Shown: piece after piece, positions 33,368-41,457 of the stretch
Layout: every line of letters begins with the position of its first letter
How positions within the stretch are numbered: position 1 is the first letter of the stretch
Program-made: the position numbers and the translations under genes
The notes under the pieces: model-generated
What the model was told of the DNA's origin: nothing
Seen by the model: only the letters and a program-made list of their open reading frames with translations
The model's database searches: none
Source of the DNA: CANIGN01 sp964538275
GTDB taxonomy: Bacteria > Bdellovibrionota > UBA2428
DNA: 64,000 nucleotides
Assembly: GCA_964538275.1 (NCBI GenBank)
Contig: CAZIFW010000001.1
Location: forward strand, 1-64,000
Direction: 5' to 3'

Positions 33368-33579
33368 TATTCAAGTGTGATAAGAACTTGTCCTTCTTGA
33401 ATAAAATCTTCTGCATTCACTTTGATTTCTTTTACAGTTCCCGCGAAGTCAGATGTGATGGCCATTTCCATTTTCATACTCTCAATCGAAAGTACATCTT
33501 GTCCTGCACTTACTGAATCTCCAACTTTTACGAGTAAGGAAATAACGGTGCCTGTCATGTTTGCTTTAATTTCTTTCAT
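33367..33579 (-). CDS. Biotin carboxyl carrier (biotinyl-lipoyl domain)
   Basis: A 70-residue single-domain protein with the biotinylation motif ESMKMEM (Lys at about 35). Glycine turns and DSVSAGQDV and EFIQEGQVL-type repeats of the hammerhead fold are present. It resembles free-standing BCCP domains such as Bacillus YngHB. It would carry CO2 between a biotin carboxylase (not in the window) and the carboxyltransferase at 29584-31110. It overlaps both neighbours as TAATG. Confidence 0.9.
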   Translation of the reverse strand: MKEIKANMTGTVISLLVKVGDSVSAGQDVLSIESMKMEMAITSDFAGTVKEIKVNAEDFIQEGQVLITLE

Positions 33580-34088
33580 TACCAGTCATCTCCACCTTTA
33601 ACATCGAAACGAAAACCAACAGTCATGAACACAGACCATAAGTCGTTATTTTTTCCACCAAAAACGCTGTGGTAGCGAGTTTGTAATCCAATTGGCAAAT
33701 TAGGAATAAAAGACACTTCACCAAAGGCACCACCGGATAAACCAAAGCGCCAGGGATCATCGCCTAATTTATAAAAACCAGGTCCTGCGATTAATCCAAA
33801 ACGAAGTTCGTCATACTTAACGGCATTCCAAACTAAATTAGGTGCAAGACCAGATACGTTTGCATCATTTATTTCCGATCCAAGATAATCAAGTTGAAGA
33901 GCTAATACTTCAAGAGCTGTTACTTGCACAAAAGCGCCGTAGCCAAGGCCAGTATCGTTGTTTCCTTCAGTTAGGCCTAAGGCGCCCACTTGGCCACCAA
34001 GGGTAAATTCGTATGCTTGCGCTAGTGGCGCAGCACTCATGCTCAAAATAAGGGTCAAAAGTAGGGGGACTTTCTTTAGACTTTTCAT
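33579..34088 (-). CDS. Outer-membrane beta-barrel-like protein
   Basis: 169 residues. A signal peptide (LLLTLILSMSAAPLAQA) is followed by amphipathic strands (YEFTLGGQVGALGLTEG, GYGAFVQVTALEVLALQLDYLG, VFMTVGFRFDVKG). It is the first gene of the leucine-catabolism run, overlapping the biotin carrier gene as TAATG. Whether it transports the substrate or is only cotranscribed is unknown. No specific family recognised. Confidence 0.72.
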   Translation of the reverse strand: MKSLKKVPLLLTLILSMSAAPLAQAYEFTLGGQVGALGLTEGNNDTGLGYGAFVQVTALEVLALQLDYLGSEINDANVSGLAPNLVWNAVKYDELRFGLIAGPGFYKLGDDPWRFGLSGGAFGEVSFIPNLPIGLQTRYHSVFGGKNNDLWSVFMTVGFRFDVKGGDDW

Positions 34089-34175
34089 GGGAATAGGTTT
34101 AATCCCCTCGGGGCTCTTTTGTCGACGCTTGTGCTCCCTTGCTAGGCCGAAAGGAGGGCACTAAAGTCCTACAAA

Positions 34176-36647
34176 GTGTTTGCCCATATACCCGAGCTAA
34201 TCGCCAGTAAGCTCTATAGGAGCTTTGAGTCGAGCGAGGCCTTTTTAGATGAAGTTGCTGAGATTAAAAAACAGCATGCCGGCAAGAAATTTATATTTTT
34301 GATTTTTGATGCTGGGCTCCTAGAGCTCTTGGCTTTGCGTTATTTTTTTAAAAAACGTTGGGGAGATCACTTCGAAGTTCGCCGTGCATTGGGCTACCAG
34401 GGCATTTGGGTAAATCCCCTGGGTGAAACTGTTCGACGGTTTTTCTCATGGTTTGGTCTCTCTCGAATGAGAAGTTCCTTGGCGCATCTCGCCAAAAGAG
34501 AACTTCAAGAAAAACATCCTCTTGTTATTAAGCTACCCTTTGGTTTTCGCACAGGACGAATCTCTCCAACTGAAAAGTTGTTTGAGTATCTCATGCAAAC
34601 AGAAAAAGACCTGGTCGTCGTTCCGTTGGTTTTTATTTGGCGCAGGGTGGGCCGAAAGATAGAAGTAAAAGACGAGAATTTAAGTTCTAAACTTTTACGA
34701 ACAATTCGCACGCCACTTTTAGTTCCCTGGCACCTTTTGTTGGGCGATCCCATTAAGCCACTAGGATTGAGAAAATTTTTTATGATGTTGCGAGGTTATT
34801 CTCGCAGCATTGTTCGAGTTGCCTCGGTGATCCCAATCACTTCAGAATCTAATTTGCCGGGAATTCGTCGCGAAGCTATTCGTGCAATTCAAAAAGAAAA
34901 GAAAGTTGTACTAGGGCCCGTTTACAAACCCTCGCGTGGAATATGGGAGCAAATTCTTCGCAGTCCTGATTTTTTAACTTCTGTGCAGCAACACGCTATT
35001 GAACAAGATGTTTCAGAAGGAAAAATACTTAAGCGCGCTGAGAGCAATCTTAAAGAAATCGCTGCAGACTATTCTTACACTATTACCGAAGTGATGGGCT
35101 GGCTTTTGGAAAAGGTTTTCCATACCATTTATCAAGGTTTTACTTTTGATAAAGAGCAGTTTAAAAAAATTAGAGATACTTCTAAAGATGGTGTTTTAAT
35201 TTTTATTCCTAATCATCGCAGTTATTTAGATTTCTTGGTCCTTTCGTACTTTTTGTTCCGCGAACAGATGGTGACTCCGCATGTAGCGGCAGGGATTAAT
35301 TTAAACTTTTGGCCCATAGGACATGCATTCAAAGCCGGGGGTGCTTTTTTTATTCGAAGAAGTTTCAGGGGAGATAAATTGTACTCTGAAATGCTTCGTC
35401 GTTATGTGACTACGCTTATAAACAACCGCATCAACGTTGAATTTTTTATTGAGGGTATGAGATCCCGAATTGGCAAAATGACTCCACCAAAATATGGAAT
35501 TCTAAAAGTCATTATTGATGCTTATTTGCAAAACAAGGTAACAGAGAAAATTTTCTTAGTTCCAGTTTCTATTACTTATGATCGCGTAACGGAAGATAAA
35601 ATGCATAAACGAGAACTCGAGGGTGGATCGAAGGTTCAGGAAAATGCATTGAACGCTATCCAGGGATCACTCAAGGTTTTGCTCAATCGTTATGGCAGAG
35701 TACATCTTCGCTTTGGAACCCCACAGCCCTTAGAAGAAGCTTTGGCAAAGCATAAACCAGAAGGGGATATAGAAGATTTATCTCGCTACATGGTCCCTCG
35801 AGTAGCTTTTGATGTTTGCCACAATATTAATTTACAAACACCTGTAACTCCTGCGGGGCTGGTTTCTACAGTGTTGATTGCACGTCCAGGGGCAGCGATG
35901 TCTCAACTTGAATTAGAGCGTTGTTTGCTAATGTTAGAAAAAGATATTCCTCGCTTAGGGTTTACTAAAGAGCCTGAATTAGAAATGAATTTTCTCTCTG
36001 CTTGTATGCGAGCACTCTCAAGACTTGTGCGCGAAGGCATTGTTAAAGAATACAAACTTCAAGATGGTGGATTAGGTGTAAGAATTGCAGAAGATGAGCG
36101 CATCACAGCTATGTACTATCGCAACGCAGCCCTCCATGCTTTTTTGCTTCCAGCTATTTGGGGAATGAGTCATCGCAACGAAGAGCGCGCATTAGAGCTT
36201 AGAAATTTACTTCGTTTTGAATTTTTCTTCCCGGGTCGCGAAGAGTATTTAGAATCACTTCGTAAAATTCCACAGGATATGGCCATTGAATTCTATGCTT
36301 ACTTGCTTGAGGATGTATTAGAAAATATTTACTGGTGCTTAAGCTGTCTTTCTCAAAGTGCAGACTTAAAACTTGATGAAAAAGAATGGGCAAACCGTCT
36401 ATTGAAATTTGGGCACGAAAAATTAATTGAAGGTGAAATTAGACGCAGAGAAAGTGTAAACACGCATTCAATTAAAGCTTTTATTGAAATGGCTAAAAAT
36501 GATGCTTGGTTGGAGTCTGACGGCACAAAAGTACTGCGAGTGAATATTAAACCAGAACTTGAAACTTATAAGGGCCACATAAAAAATTTACTTAGCGGGC
36601 TTGTTGATTGGGAGCAAATTAAGCCTCAATGGATGGAACAAAAATAA
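34176..36647 (+). CDS. plsB: Glycerol-3-phosphate acyltransferase PlsB
   Basis: First acylation of glycerol 3-phosphate in phospholipid synthesis, at the inner membrane. At 823 residues it has the usual PlsB length. The acyltransferase motifs are in order: I, NHRSYLD (H347, D352); II, AFFIRRSFRG (about 390); III, FFIEGMRSR (E426-G427); IV, LVPVSITYDR. The start is GTG at 34176; an AGGAGG lies 18 bases upstream, unusually far, so another start is possible. It overlaps the TIGR02757 gene by 19 bases. Confidence 0.93.
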   Translation: MFAHIPELIASKLYRSFESSEAFLDEVAEIKKQHAGKKFIFLIFDAGLLELLALRYFFKKRWGDHFEVRRALGYQGIWVNPLGETVRRFFSWFGLSRMRSSLAHLAKRELQEKHPLVIKLPFGFRTGRISPTEKLFEYLMQTEKDLVVVPLVFIWRRVGRKIEVKDENLSSKLLRTIRTPLLVPWHLLLGDPIKPLGLRKFFMMLRGYSRSIVRVASVIPITSESNLPGIRREAIRAIQKEKKVVLGPVYKPSRGIWEQILRSPDFLTSVQQHAIEQDVSEGKILKRAESNLKEIAADYSYTITEVMGWLLEKVFHTIYQGFTFDKEQFKKIRDTSKDGVLIFIPNHRSYLDFLVLSYFLFREQMVTPHVAAGINLNFWPIGHAFKAGGAFFIRRSFRGDKLYSEMLRRYVTTLINNRINVEFFIEGMRSRIGKMTPPKYGILKVIIDAYLQNKVTEKIFLVPVSITYDRVTEDKMHKRELEGGSKVQENALNAIQGSLKVLLNRYGRVHLRFGTPQPLEEALAKHKPEGDIEDLSRYMVPRVAFDVCHNINLQTPVTPAGLVSTVLIARPGAAMSQLELERCLLMLEKDIPRLGFTKEPELEMNFLSACMRALSRLVREGIVKEYKLQDGGLGVRIAEDERITAMYYRNAALHAFLLPAIWGMSHRNEERALELRNLLRFEFFFPGREEYLESLRKIPQDMAIEFYAYLLEDVLENIYWCLSCLSQSADLKLDEKEWANRLLKFGHEKLIEGEIRRRESVNTHSIKAFIEMAKNDAWLESDGTKVLRVNIKPELETYKGHIKNLLSGLVDWEQIKPQWMEQK

Positions 36648-37522
36648 GCACTCTTACAAAAACAAAGGTTAATCAACGGGAACAACTCAAAAATGAGTTG
36701 AACTTGCTATATAAGAAATACCATCATGCAGAACTTTTGGGAGAAGATCCCTTGGGACTGGTAAGTACTCGATTGTCTGAAAAGGACTTTGAGTTTGTTT
36801 CATATGTTTCAGCCTCTTTGTCTTACGGAAGAGTTGAACAAATTCGCAAGAGCCTAAGTGCACTGTGGATAAGGCTTGAAGAACTTTCACTTTCACAGGG
36901 GGGTGAGGGGTTACACTCTTTACTTGTGGATAACTCATGGAGAACTTTAAAAAAAGATTTTCAAAAAGTTTTAAAGGGTTGGGTTCATCGCTTTAATGAT
37001 GAAGAAGATATTTTAGTTCTTTTTAAAACACTTCATCGCATTGCAAATGAGAATAGAAGCCTTGGTGAAATTTATGTTTCAAACACAACAGAAGATCCCA
37101 CTGAAAAATTTCAATCTTTTATTAATACGCTAAGAGCATATGTCGATAAGAACGAGCGTGATCTTTTTAGTTGGTTTGCTTGTTCCCCAGCAGAGGGCAG
37201 TACTTGTAAGCGTATGGTCATGTGGCTGCGCTGGATGTTGCGAAAAGATGAGATTGATCCAGGACTTTGGAGTCAAAACCCAAACTTAGTTAAGCAAGGT
37301 GTGGGACCCCATCTAGCTTTTATTCCAATGGATACACATATTCACCGATGGGCGACTCAAAATAAATTACTTTCAACTAAAAGCCCTTCATGGAAAGCGG
37401 TTGAAGAACTCACTCAATTTTTAAGATCAGTGGACCCTAAAGATCCCGCTCGCTTTGACTTTTGTATTTGCCATCACGGAATGCAGGAGTTTAGGGCCTC
37501 TCAAAAAAACTATTTAACTTGA
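36629..37522 (+). CDS. TIGR02757 (DUF2400) family protein
   Basis: 297 residues. Family stretches are DPLGLVSTRLSEKDFEFVSYVSASLSYGRV near the start, FLWMLRK-like MVMWLRWMLRKDEIDPGLW, FIPMDTHIHRWA, and a C-terminal DPARFDFCICHHGM with two cysteines. The helical layout and the late DxHxx region are reminiscent of HhH-GPD DNA glycosylases, but function is unknown. It overlaps plsB by 19 bases, so it is coupled to it, and is convergent with the LysM enzyme gene. Confidence 0.82.
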   Translation: MDGTKISTLTKTKVNQREQLKNELNLLYKKYHHAELLGEDPLGLVSTRLSEKDFEFVSYVSASLSYGRVEQIRKSLSALWIRLEELSLSQGGEGLHSLLVDNSWRTLKKDFQKVLKGWVHRFNDEEDILVLFKTLHRIANENRSLGEIYVSNTTEDPTEKFQSFINTLRAYVDKNERDLFSWFACSPAEGSTCKRMVMWLRWMLRKDEIDPGLWSQNPNLVKQGVGPHLAFIPMDTHIHRWATQNKLLSTKSPSWKAVEELTQFLRSVDPKDPARFDFCICHHGMQEFRASQKNYLT

Positions 37523-38268
37523 ATTCGATCTCCCAACTTAATTACAAAATTTTTAATTTTCTCTGGATTGAGGGCTGCTATGTGACTCACTGGAACTTTG
37601 TAATGTTTAGCTAGAGCGCTAAGGGTATCTCCCTTTACTACAACGTGAAAAATTGCTTGGTACTGAGTAGGTTGCCTTGTGGGAGCTTCAGAGGCGGGTG
37701 CGACATGACTTCTAGAAATTCCTGTGTGGCGCATAAGACTATATCCCACCGATTTGAGATGAGCCTTTGTGCGGGTAAAATATCCAACTCCATGTTTGGG
37801 GCTTCGAGCTTCTAGGCTTTTAATGTTTTTGTTTTCATCATATCGAGTCACTAAAAGTGTATGGCCTCTTTTGCCATCATTGTAAGTATAGGCATCAGCC
37901 ACTTTAGCGTTGTCGTAATCTTTTTTTACAGTCCAAGGTAGATTATGTCTTTTAGTTTCAAACATGCTACCTGTGTAAAGTTTTCCCGGAATAACTTTTC
38001 CTTGAATGGAATATTTATCTTTGAGTGGAGATCTGTAGGGAATTTCCATGGGCCATCGCCATGCTTTTAAAACAAGGCCAGCACAGTCTGTGTATCCAAA
38101 GCTTCTATCGTTTGGATCCCAATTGGAGTGCCCAAGTTTGTAGCGTGAGCCAGCAGCAGTTTTTGCATAATCAATAACTTCTTTAGCTGTCATTGCTGCT
38201 TGTAATGAAGTTACGAGAGGTACGCTCAATAGCGTACAGAGCATTATTTTTTCTTTTATACGTTTCAT
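37510..38268 (-). CDS. Cell-wall hydrolase-like protein with C-terminal LysM
   Basis: 252 residues with a signal peptide (LCTLLSVPLVTSLQA). The N-terminal domain resembles NlpC/P60 or CHAP amidases: TDCAGLVLKAW carries the likely nucleophile Cys and GKRGHTLLVTRY the His. A LysM domain (VVVKGDTLSALAKHYKVPVSHIAALNP) ends the protein and would bind peptidoglycan. It probably cleaves peptide stems in the periplasm. The ATG at 38268 has AGGAGG 6 bases upstream, better than a TTG at 38274. Catalysis is inferred. Confidence 0.8.
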   Translation of the reverse strand: MKRIKEKIMLCTLLSVPLVTSLQAAMTAKEVIDYAKTAAGSRYKLGHSNWDPNDRSFGYTDCAGLVLKAWRWPMEIPYRSPLKDKYSIQGKVIPGKLYTGSMFETKRHNLPWTVKKDYDNAKVADAYTYNDGKRGHTLLVTRYDENKNIKSLEARSPKHGVGYFTRTKAHLKSVGYSLMRHTGISRSHVAPASEAPTRQPTQYQAIFHVVVKGDTLSALAKHYKVPVSHIAALNPEKIKNFVIKLGDRIQVK

Positions 38269-38298
38269 ACTCAACCTCCTAGTTAAGTGTTTAGCGGT

Positions 38299-39372
38299 CT
38301 AGATAAGTAATTCGTAGACCTTAAAGCTATCTCCTTGAAAAACTAAGTTGTTTAAATTTCCTTCATCATCAATATCCAGATTTTGATCAATTTCGACTTC
38401 ATCGTTCGTCTCTATAAAATTTTCTTGAATAAATTTTCCAGATGTATCGTAGGTTTCAATCACCGATGATTTTGTAGTTACAGGTTTTTGAGTTTCTTCT
38501 GAATAGCTCTCAATAACAGTTTCAAATTGAACATGGATTTGATTTTTCTTATCTGTATAGACTCCTTTTAAAGAGTCATGATTACCTACAGCATAGAAGC
38601 TTTTTATAGCTATAAAGTTTTCGTCTTTGATATCAACGATAAACCGCTCGTTTGCTCCCTTTCGAGAAGTTACATAGAGACCAGGTGAGTTCTCTAAAGG
38701 AATTCCTGGAACATGCGCGGTCTGTCCTTTGTCGTCTACACGTAAAGTTTTGTCTCCGTTGTGAATATAGAGAGTGTCGTTTGTGTAGAAACTTCTGTAA
38801 GTTCCAACATGAAACAAAAACTCTTCGTCTCTAATGTCGAGGTTTTGTGTATTTAAAGAATTACCGTGAGAGTCAAAATGATTGAGCGTGAGTTTTTTAT
38901 CTTTTCGAGTAATCACGCTCAGCTCACCACGAGAGTTTTCTGCAGCACCTTGTATAAGTGTAGAAGAGGGAAAGCTTAAGGTTTGTTTAATATCCCCTTC
39001 CTCGTTTAGTTTAAGTATTCGATTGTTAAAGGTGTCTGCAATTAAGTAACCCGATCGAAGTCTTTTTAAAAGGCCAGGGCCAATTTTTGAAAGTGTAGAG
39101 TCAATTCCTAGTTCTCCTACGCGAGTGCCCGCTTTTAAAATAAATTTTAATTGCTGTTTTCCCATGTCCGGTGGAAGGCTAATCCCGTTCGTATCATTGG
39201 CAGCGAGAAGGAATTTATTGGAGTATTCAACCTGAGCTTTGAATGGATTTTCAATATCAACAATTGAACTTTGAATAGATTTATTGTTGGAGTCATCCAA
39301 CATAAAGAACGCAATACAAAAAAGTACTGCACTACAAATAAGGAGCCATGAGCTCATTTTTTTATTCAACAT
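38299..39372 (-). CDS. Exported beta-propeller-like protein
   Basis: 357 residues. One N-terminal hydrophobic segment (SWLLICSAVLFCIAFFML) acts as signal or anchor. SGYLIADTFNNRILKLNEEGDI is like an NHL-repeat blade, and later segments repeat strand-turn patterns (NSRGELSVITRKDKKLTLNHF). No catalytic motif. The gene lies between a cell-wall enzyme and a small lipoprotein gene on the same strand. Its function is unknown. Confidence 0.65.
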   Translation of the reverse strand: MLNKKMSSWLLICSAVLFCIAFFMLDDSNNKSIQSSIVDIENPFKAQVEYSNKFLLAANDTNGISLPPDMGKQQLKFILKAGTRVGELGIDSTLSKIGPGLLKRLRSGYLIADTFNNRILKLNEEGDIKQTLSFPSSTLIQGAAENSRGELSVITRKDKKLTLNHFDSHGNSLNTQNLDIRDEEFLFHVGTYRSFYTNDTLYIHNGDKTLRVDDKGQTAHVPGIPLENSPGLYVTSRKGANERFIVDIKDENFIAIKSFYAVGNHDSLKGVYTDKKNQIHVQFETVIESYSEETQKPVTTKSSVIETYDTSGKFIQENFIETNDEVEIDQNLDIDDEGNLNNLVFQGDSFKVYELLI

Positions 39373-39509
39373 ACGTACAACCTCTGAGCGTATGTTGGTG
39401 CAATAAACGAACCAGCGTGGCGGCGGCTTTTTAAAGGACTACAGAGGCATAAGAGAATTTAAGGCAGCTTTTTGTAAAACACTTTGATTAAAGTTTATAC
39501 ACTTAGAGT

Positions 39510-40142
39510 TTATTCATTACGTGTGAGTTGATAAATACCGTTTCGACCTAATAATAGTTGTTTATCAAAAGACATGAGCCACTCATCTTCTAGCTGATCC
39601 ATTTCTAAAGCATCGTTACATTCATTCCCAAGATAAGTAAAAGTTGCTGATTCTTCTTCAGGAAATAAAAAAACAATTTTATCTACGTAAGAACTGATTA
39701 CAGAAGGTGGGTCTACATTAGTGGTGCATGAATAATTAAGAAAATTGAGTGTGAAATCGAGTTGGTTAACTGCTTCAGGACTTGCAAATTCAAAACGTCT
39801 AAAAATTTTATTCCTAAACAAGATTAGGTTTTTATCCTCACTTATCTGAATACTTGGCGTCTCATTGTTTTCTATAGTTTCTATGGCGTCACTGCACCCA
39901 TCTGTATAAGTCGCTTCAGAGTCAAAAATTCTTAATTCGCCCCTTTTTCCATAGAGCTTTGTGTTGGGATCTTCTGAGTTGCTTTGGCAGCTGTAATATT
40001 GGTCATGCGCTATAAAAATTCCTTCTATTTCTACTAGCGCATCTGCATTGCTTCCATCTTCTTCTTCGACTTTGGGGTTGATCGGTTCGCATGCTGCTAA
40101 GCTACAAACGAGAATGAATAAAGGCATGTTTTTCCAAAGCAT
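39510..40142 (-). CDS. Putative lipoprotein
   Basis: 210 residues. Lipobox LAAC follows a short signal peptide (MPLFILVCSLAAC). Glu/Asp-rich residues come next, then a beta-rich domain with several cysteines (YYSCQSN, YTDGCSDA, NYSCTTN, GNECNDA) that could form two disulfides. No family recognised. The upstream region carries a perfect TATAAT flanked by an 8-bp dyad. Confidence 0.7.
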   Translation of the reverse strand: MLWKNMPLFILVCSLAACEPINPKVEEEDGSNADALVEIEGIFIAHDQYYSCQSNSEDPNTKLYGKRGELRIFDSEATYTDGCSDAIETIENNETPSIQISEDKNLILFRNKIFRRFEFASPEAVNQLDFTLNFLNYSCTTNVDPPSVISSYVDKIVFLFPEEESATFTYLGNECNDALEMDQLEDEWLMSFDKQLLLGRNGIYQLTRNE

Positions 40143-40157
40143 AGTTCATTTTATCGT

Positions 40158-40189
40158 GACTCTTCATTATAGGTAATAAAAGAAGAGTC
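40158..40189 (-). promoter_or_regulatory. TATAAT -10 box inside an 8-bp inverted repeat
   Basis: A perfect TATAAT (minus strand, 40171-40166) for the 39510-40142 gene lies between GACTCTTC (40158-40165) and GAAGAGTC (40182-40189). The -35 is weak (TTAAGA-like). Weak core plus flanking dyad suggests an operator or activator site. Confidence 0.45.
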
Positions 40190-40213
40190 TTAATGGAGAA
40201 TTAATAACTTAAG

Positions 40214-41041
40214 TTACTCTTGGAGCTTGAAGTCACAGATAAAACTGTCGTTTTTACTGGTTGCTTTTTTTCCATCACAAGTGACGGCGTTTTTAACGTT
40301 GATGAGACTATTTTGGCTAAAGATGAGCGCTGATTTTTCTTCAGGCAAACCTCGAAAACTAGCAACTACGCTGCCCATTTTTACGGCATCCCTGCTTCCT
40401 TGGAAGGTGTTGGAGTTCACATTGAGCTCAACACCCTGTGCAACCCGAATGGCGTATTCTCCACCCAAAAAATAATTTCCAAAAATTGATATATTTTTAC
40501 CAAAGTTCAATTGAAAAATTTTATCCCAGGTTTCTTTGTTTGGACCCGCTAAGAATGTTGAGTTTTTAATAGTTAAGTTGCTGACCCCATTTCCTGTAGT
40601 CAGTAAATCTTCGCAGGCATGTCCGAAAATATTCTCTAAAGTAACGTCTATTGGTCCAGCGGGGCAAAGATTGCCTTGGCCTTTTGCACAGGTTGCAATT
40701 CTTAAGGGGTCGCCAAGTCCCATCGATTCATAATTTTTGCCATCTCCAATATATGCAAAATTTTTAATAACAACGTTAGAAGCTTCGACACGTAAAATCT
40801 GTGGCCCGTGCTCTTTGTCTGCACCACAGCTCCAGTCTTGCCCCTTCCAGACATGAAGGACATTTTTGAAGTCATATGTTCCGGGCTCTTTAATAACGAT
40901 TGTCTCGAAAACGTCTTTGCTTTCCGTAAAGTTTTTTTGGGAATAAAGCTCAGGATAATTAAGGTTATCCATGTTCCACGCGATTGAAGATGGACAGTAA
41001 AATACTGAGATTAAAAATAGATAGCCGATAGTAATTTTCAA
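40214..41041 (-). CDS. Parallel beta-helix protein, pectate-lyase family 3-like
   Basis: 275 residues with a signal peptide ending near SSIAW. The core is a right-handed beta-helix with repeats like ILRVEASNVVIKNFAYIGDG, IDVTLENIFGHACEDLLTT, LTIKNSTFLAGPN and NISIFGNYFLGGEYAIRV. Order and spacing (KG.DWSCGADKEHGPQILRVE) resemble PL3 pectate lyases; SLH-type fungal and plant-pathogen enzymes share this. It overlaps sixA as ATGA and would be the last gene of the ppk-sixA run. Lyase activity is inferred only. Confidence 0.7.
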   Translation of the reverse strand: MKITIGYLFLISVFYCPSSIAWNMDNLNYPELYSQKNFTESKDVFETIVIKEPGTYDFKNVLHVWKGQDWSCGADKEHGPQILRVEASNVVIKNFAYIGDGKNYESMGLGDPLRIATCAKGQGNLCPAGPIDVTLENIFGHACEDLLTTGNGVSNLTIKNSTFLAGPNKETWDKIFQLNFGKNISIFGNYFLGGEYAIRVAQGVELNVNSNTFQGSRDAVKMGSVVASFRGLPEEKSALIFSQNSLINVKNAVTCDGKKATSKNDSFICDFKLQE

Positions 41042-41457
41042 GAACTAACCTTTATTTGAACCTTTCTTATCTCGCCTTTTTTAAAGAGCTTTCCTTTAAG
41101 GCCAAGAAGTAAACAAAGTTCCGAAAGTTCAGGTTCATGGCCGATGAAGGCGCTTTGTTGAGGGCACGCAAACAAGTGTTTTAGGAGATCACTTACATCT
41201 GAACCATGCGCAAGTTTAGGAAGAGCATGAGATTTAATTTTAAAAGCTTTTTCAACTAAGTGTGCTGTTTGCAAACAGCGAAGAAAGGGGGAGTGATAAG
41301 ATGCTTTGATTTTGATCTTCTTTTTACTTTTTTTTAAACTTTTTTCGAAGTCCAAGATTCCCTTATGGGTAAGGGGCCTAAGGGAATCATCTTTGCCTTT
41401 ATATTCTTCGCGATCTAAGGCCTTAGCATGACGAATGAGATAGATAACTTTTTTCAT
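41038..41457 (-). CDS. sixA: SixA-like phosphohistidine phosphatase
   Basis: 139 residues of the histidine phosphatase superfamily: L-I-R-H-A-K at the start supplies the phosphate-accepting His (about H9), SPFLRCLQTA the second motif, and FIGHEPELSELC the later catalytic His. Length matches SixA, which removes phosphate from histidines of phosphotransfer domains. It overlaps ppk by ATGA upstream and the beta-helix gene by ATGA downstream, a tight operon linking polyphosphate synthesis and phosphohistidine removal. Confidence 0.85.
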   Translation of the reverse strand: MKKVIYLIRHAKALDREEYKGKDDSLRPLTHKGILDFEKSLKKSKKKIKIKASYHSPFLRCLQTAHLVEKAFKIKSHALPKLAHGSDVSDLLKHLFACPQQSAFIGHEPELSELCLLLGLKGKLFKKGEIRKVQIKVSS

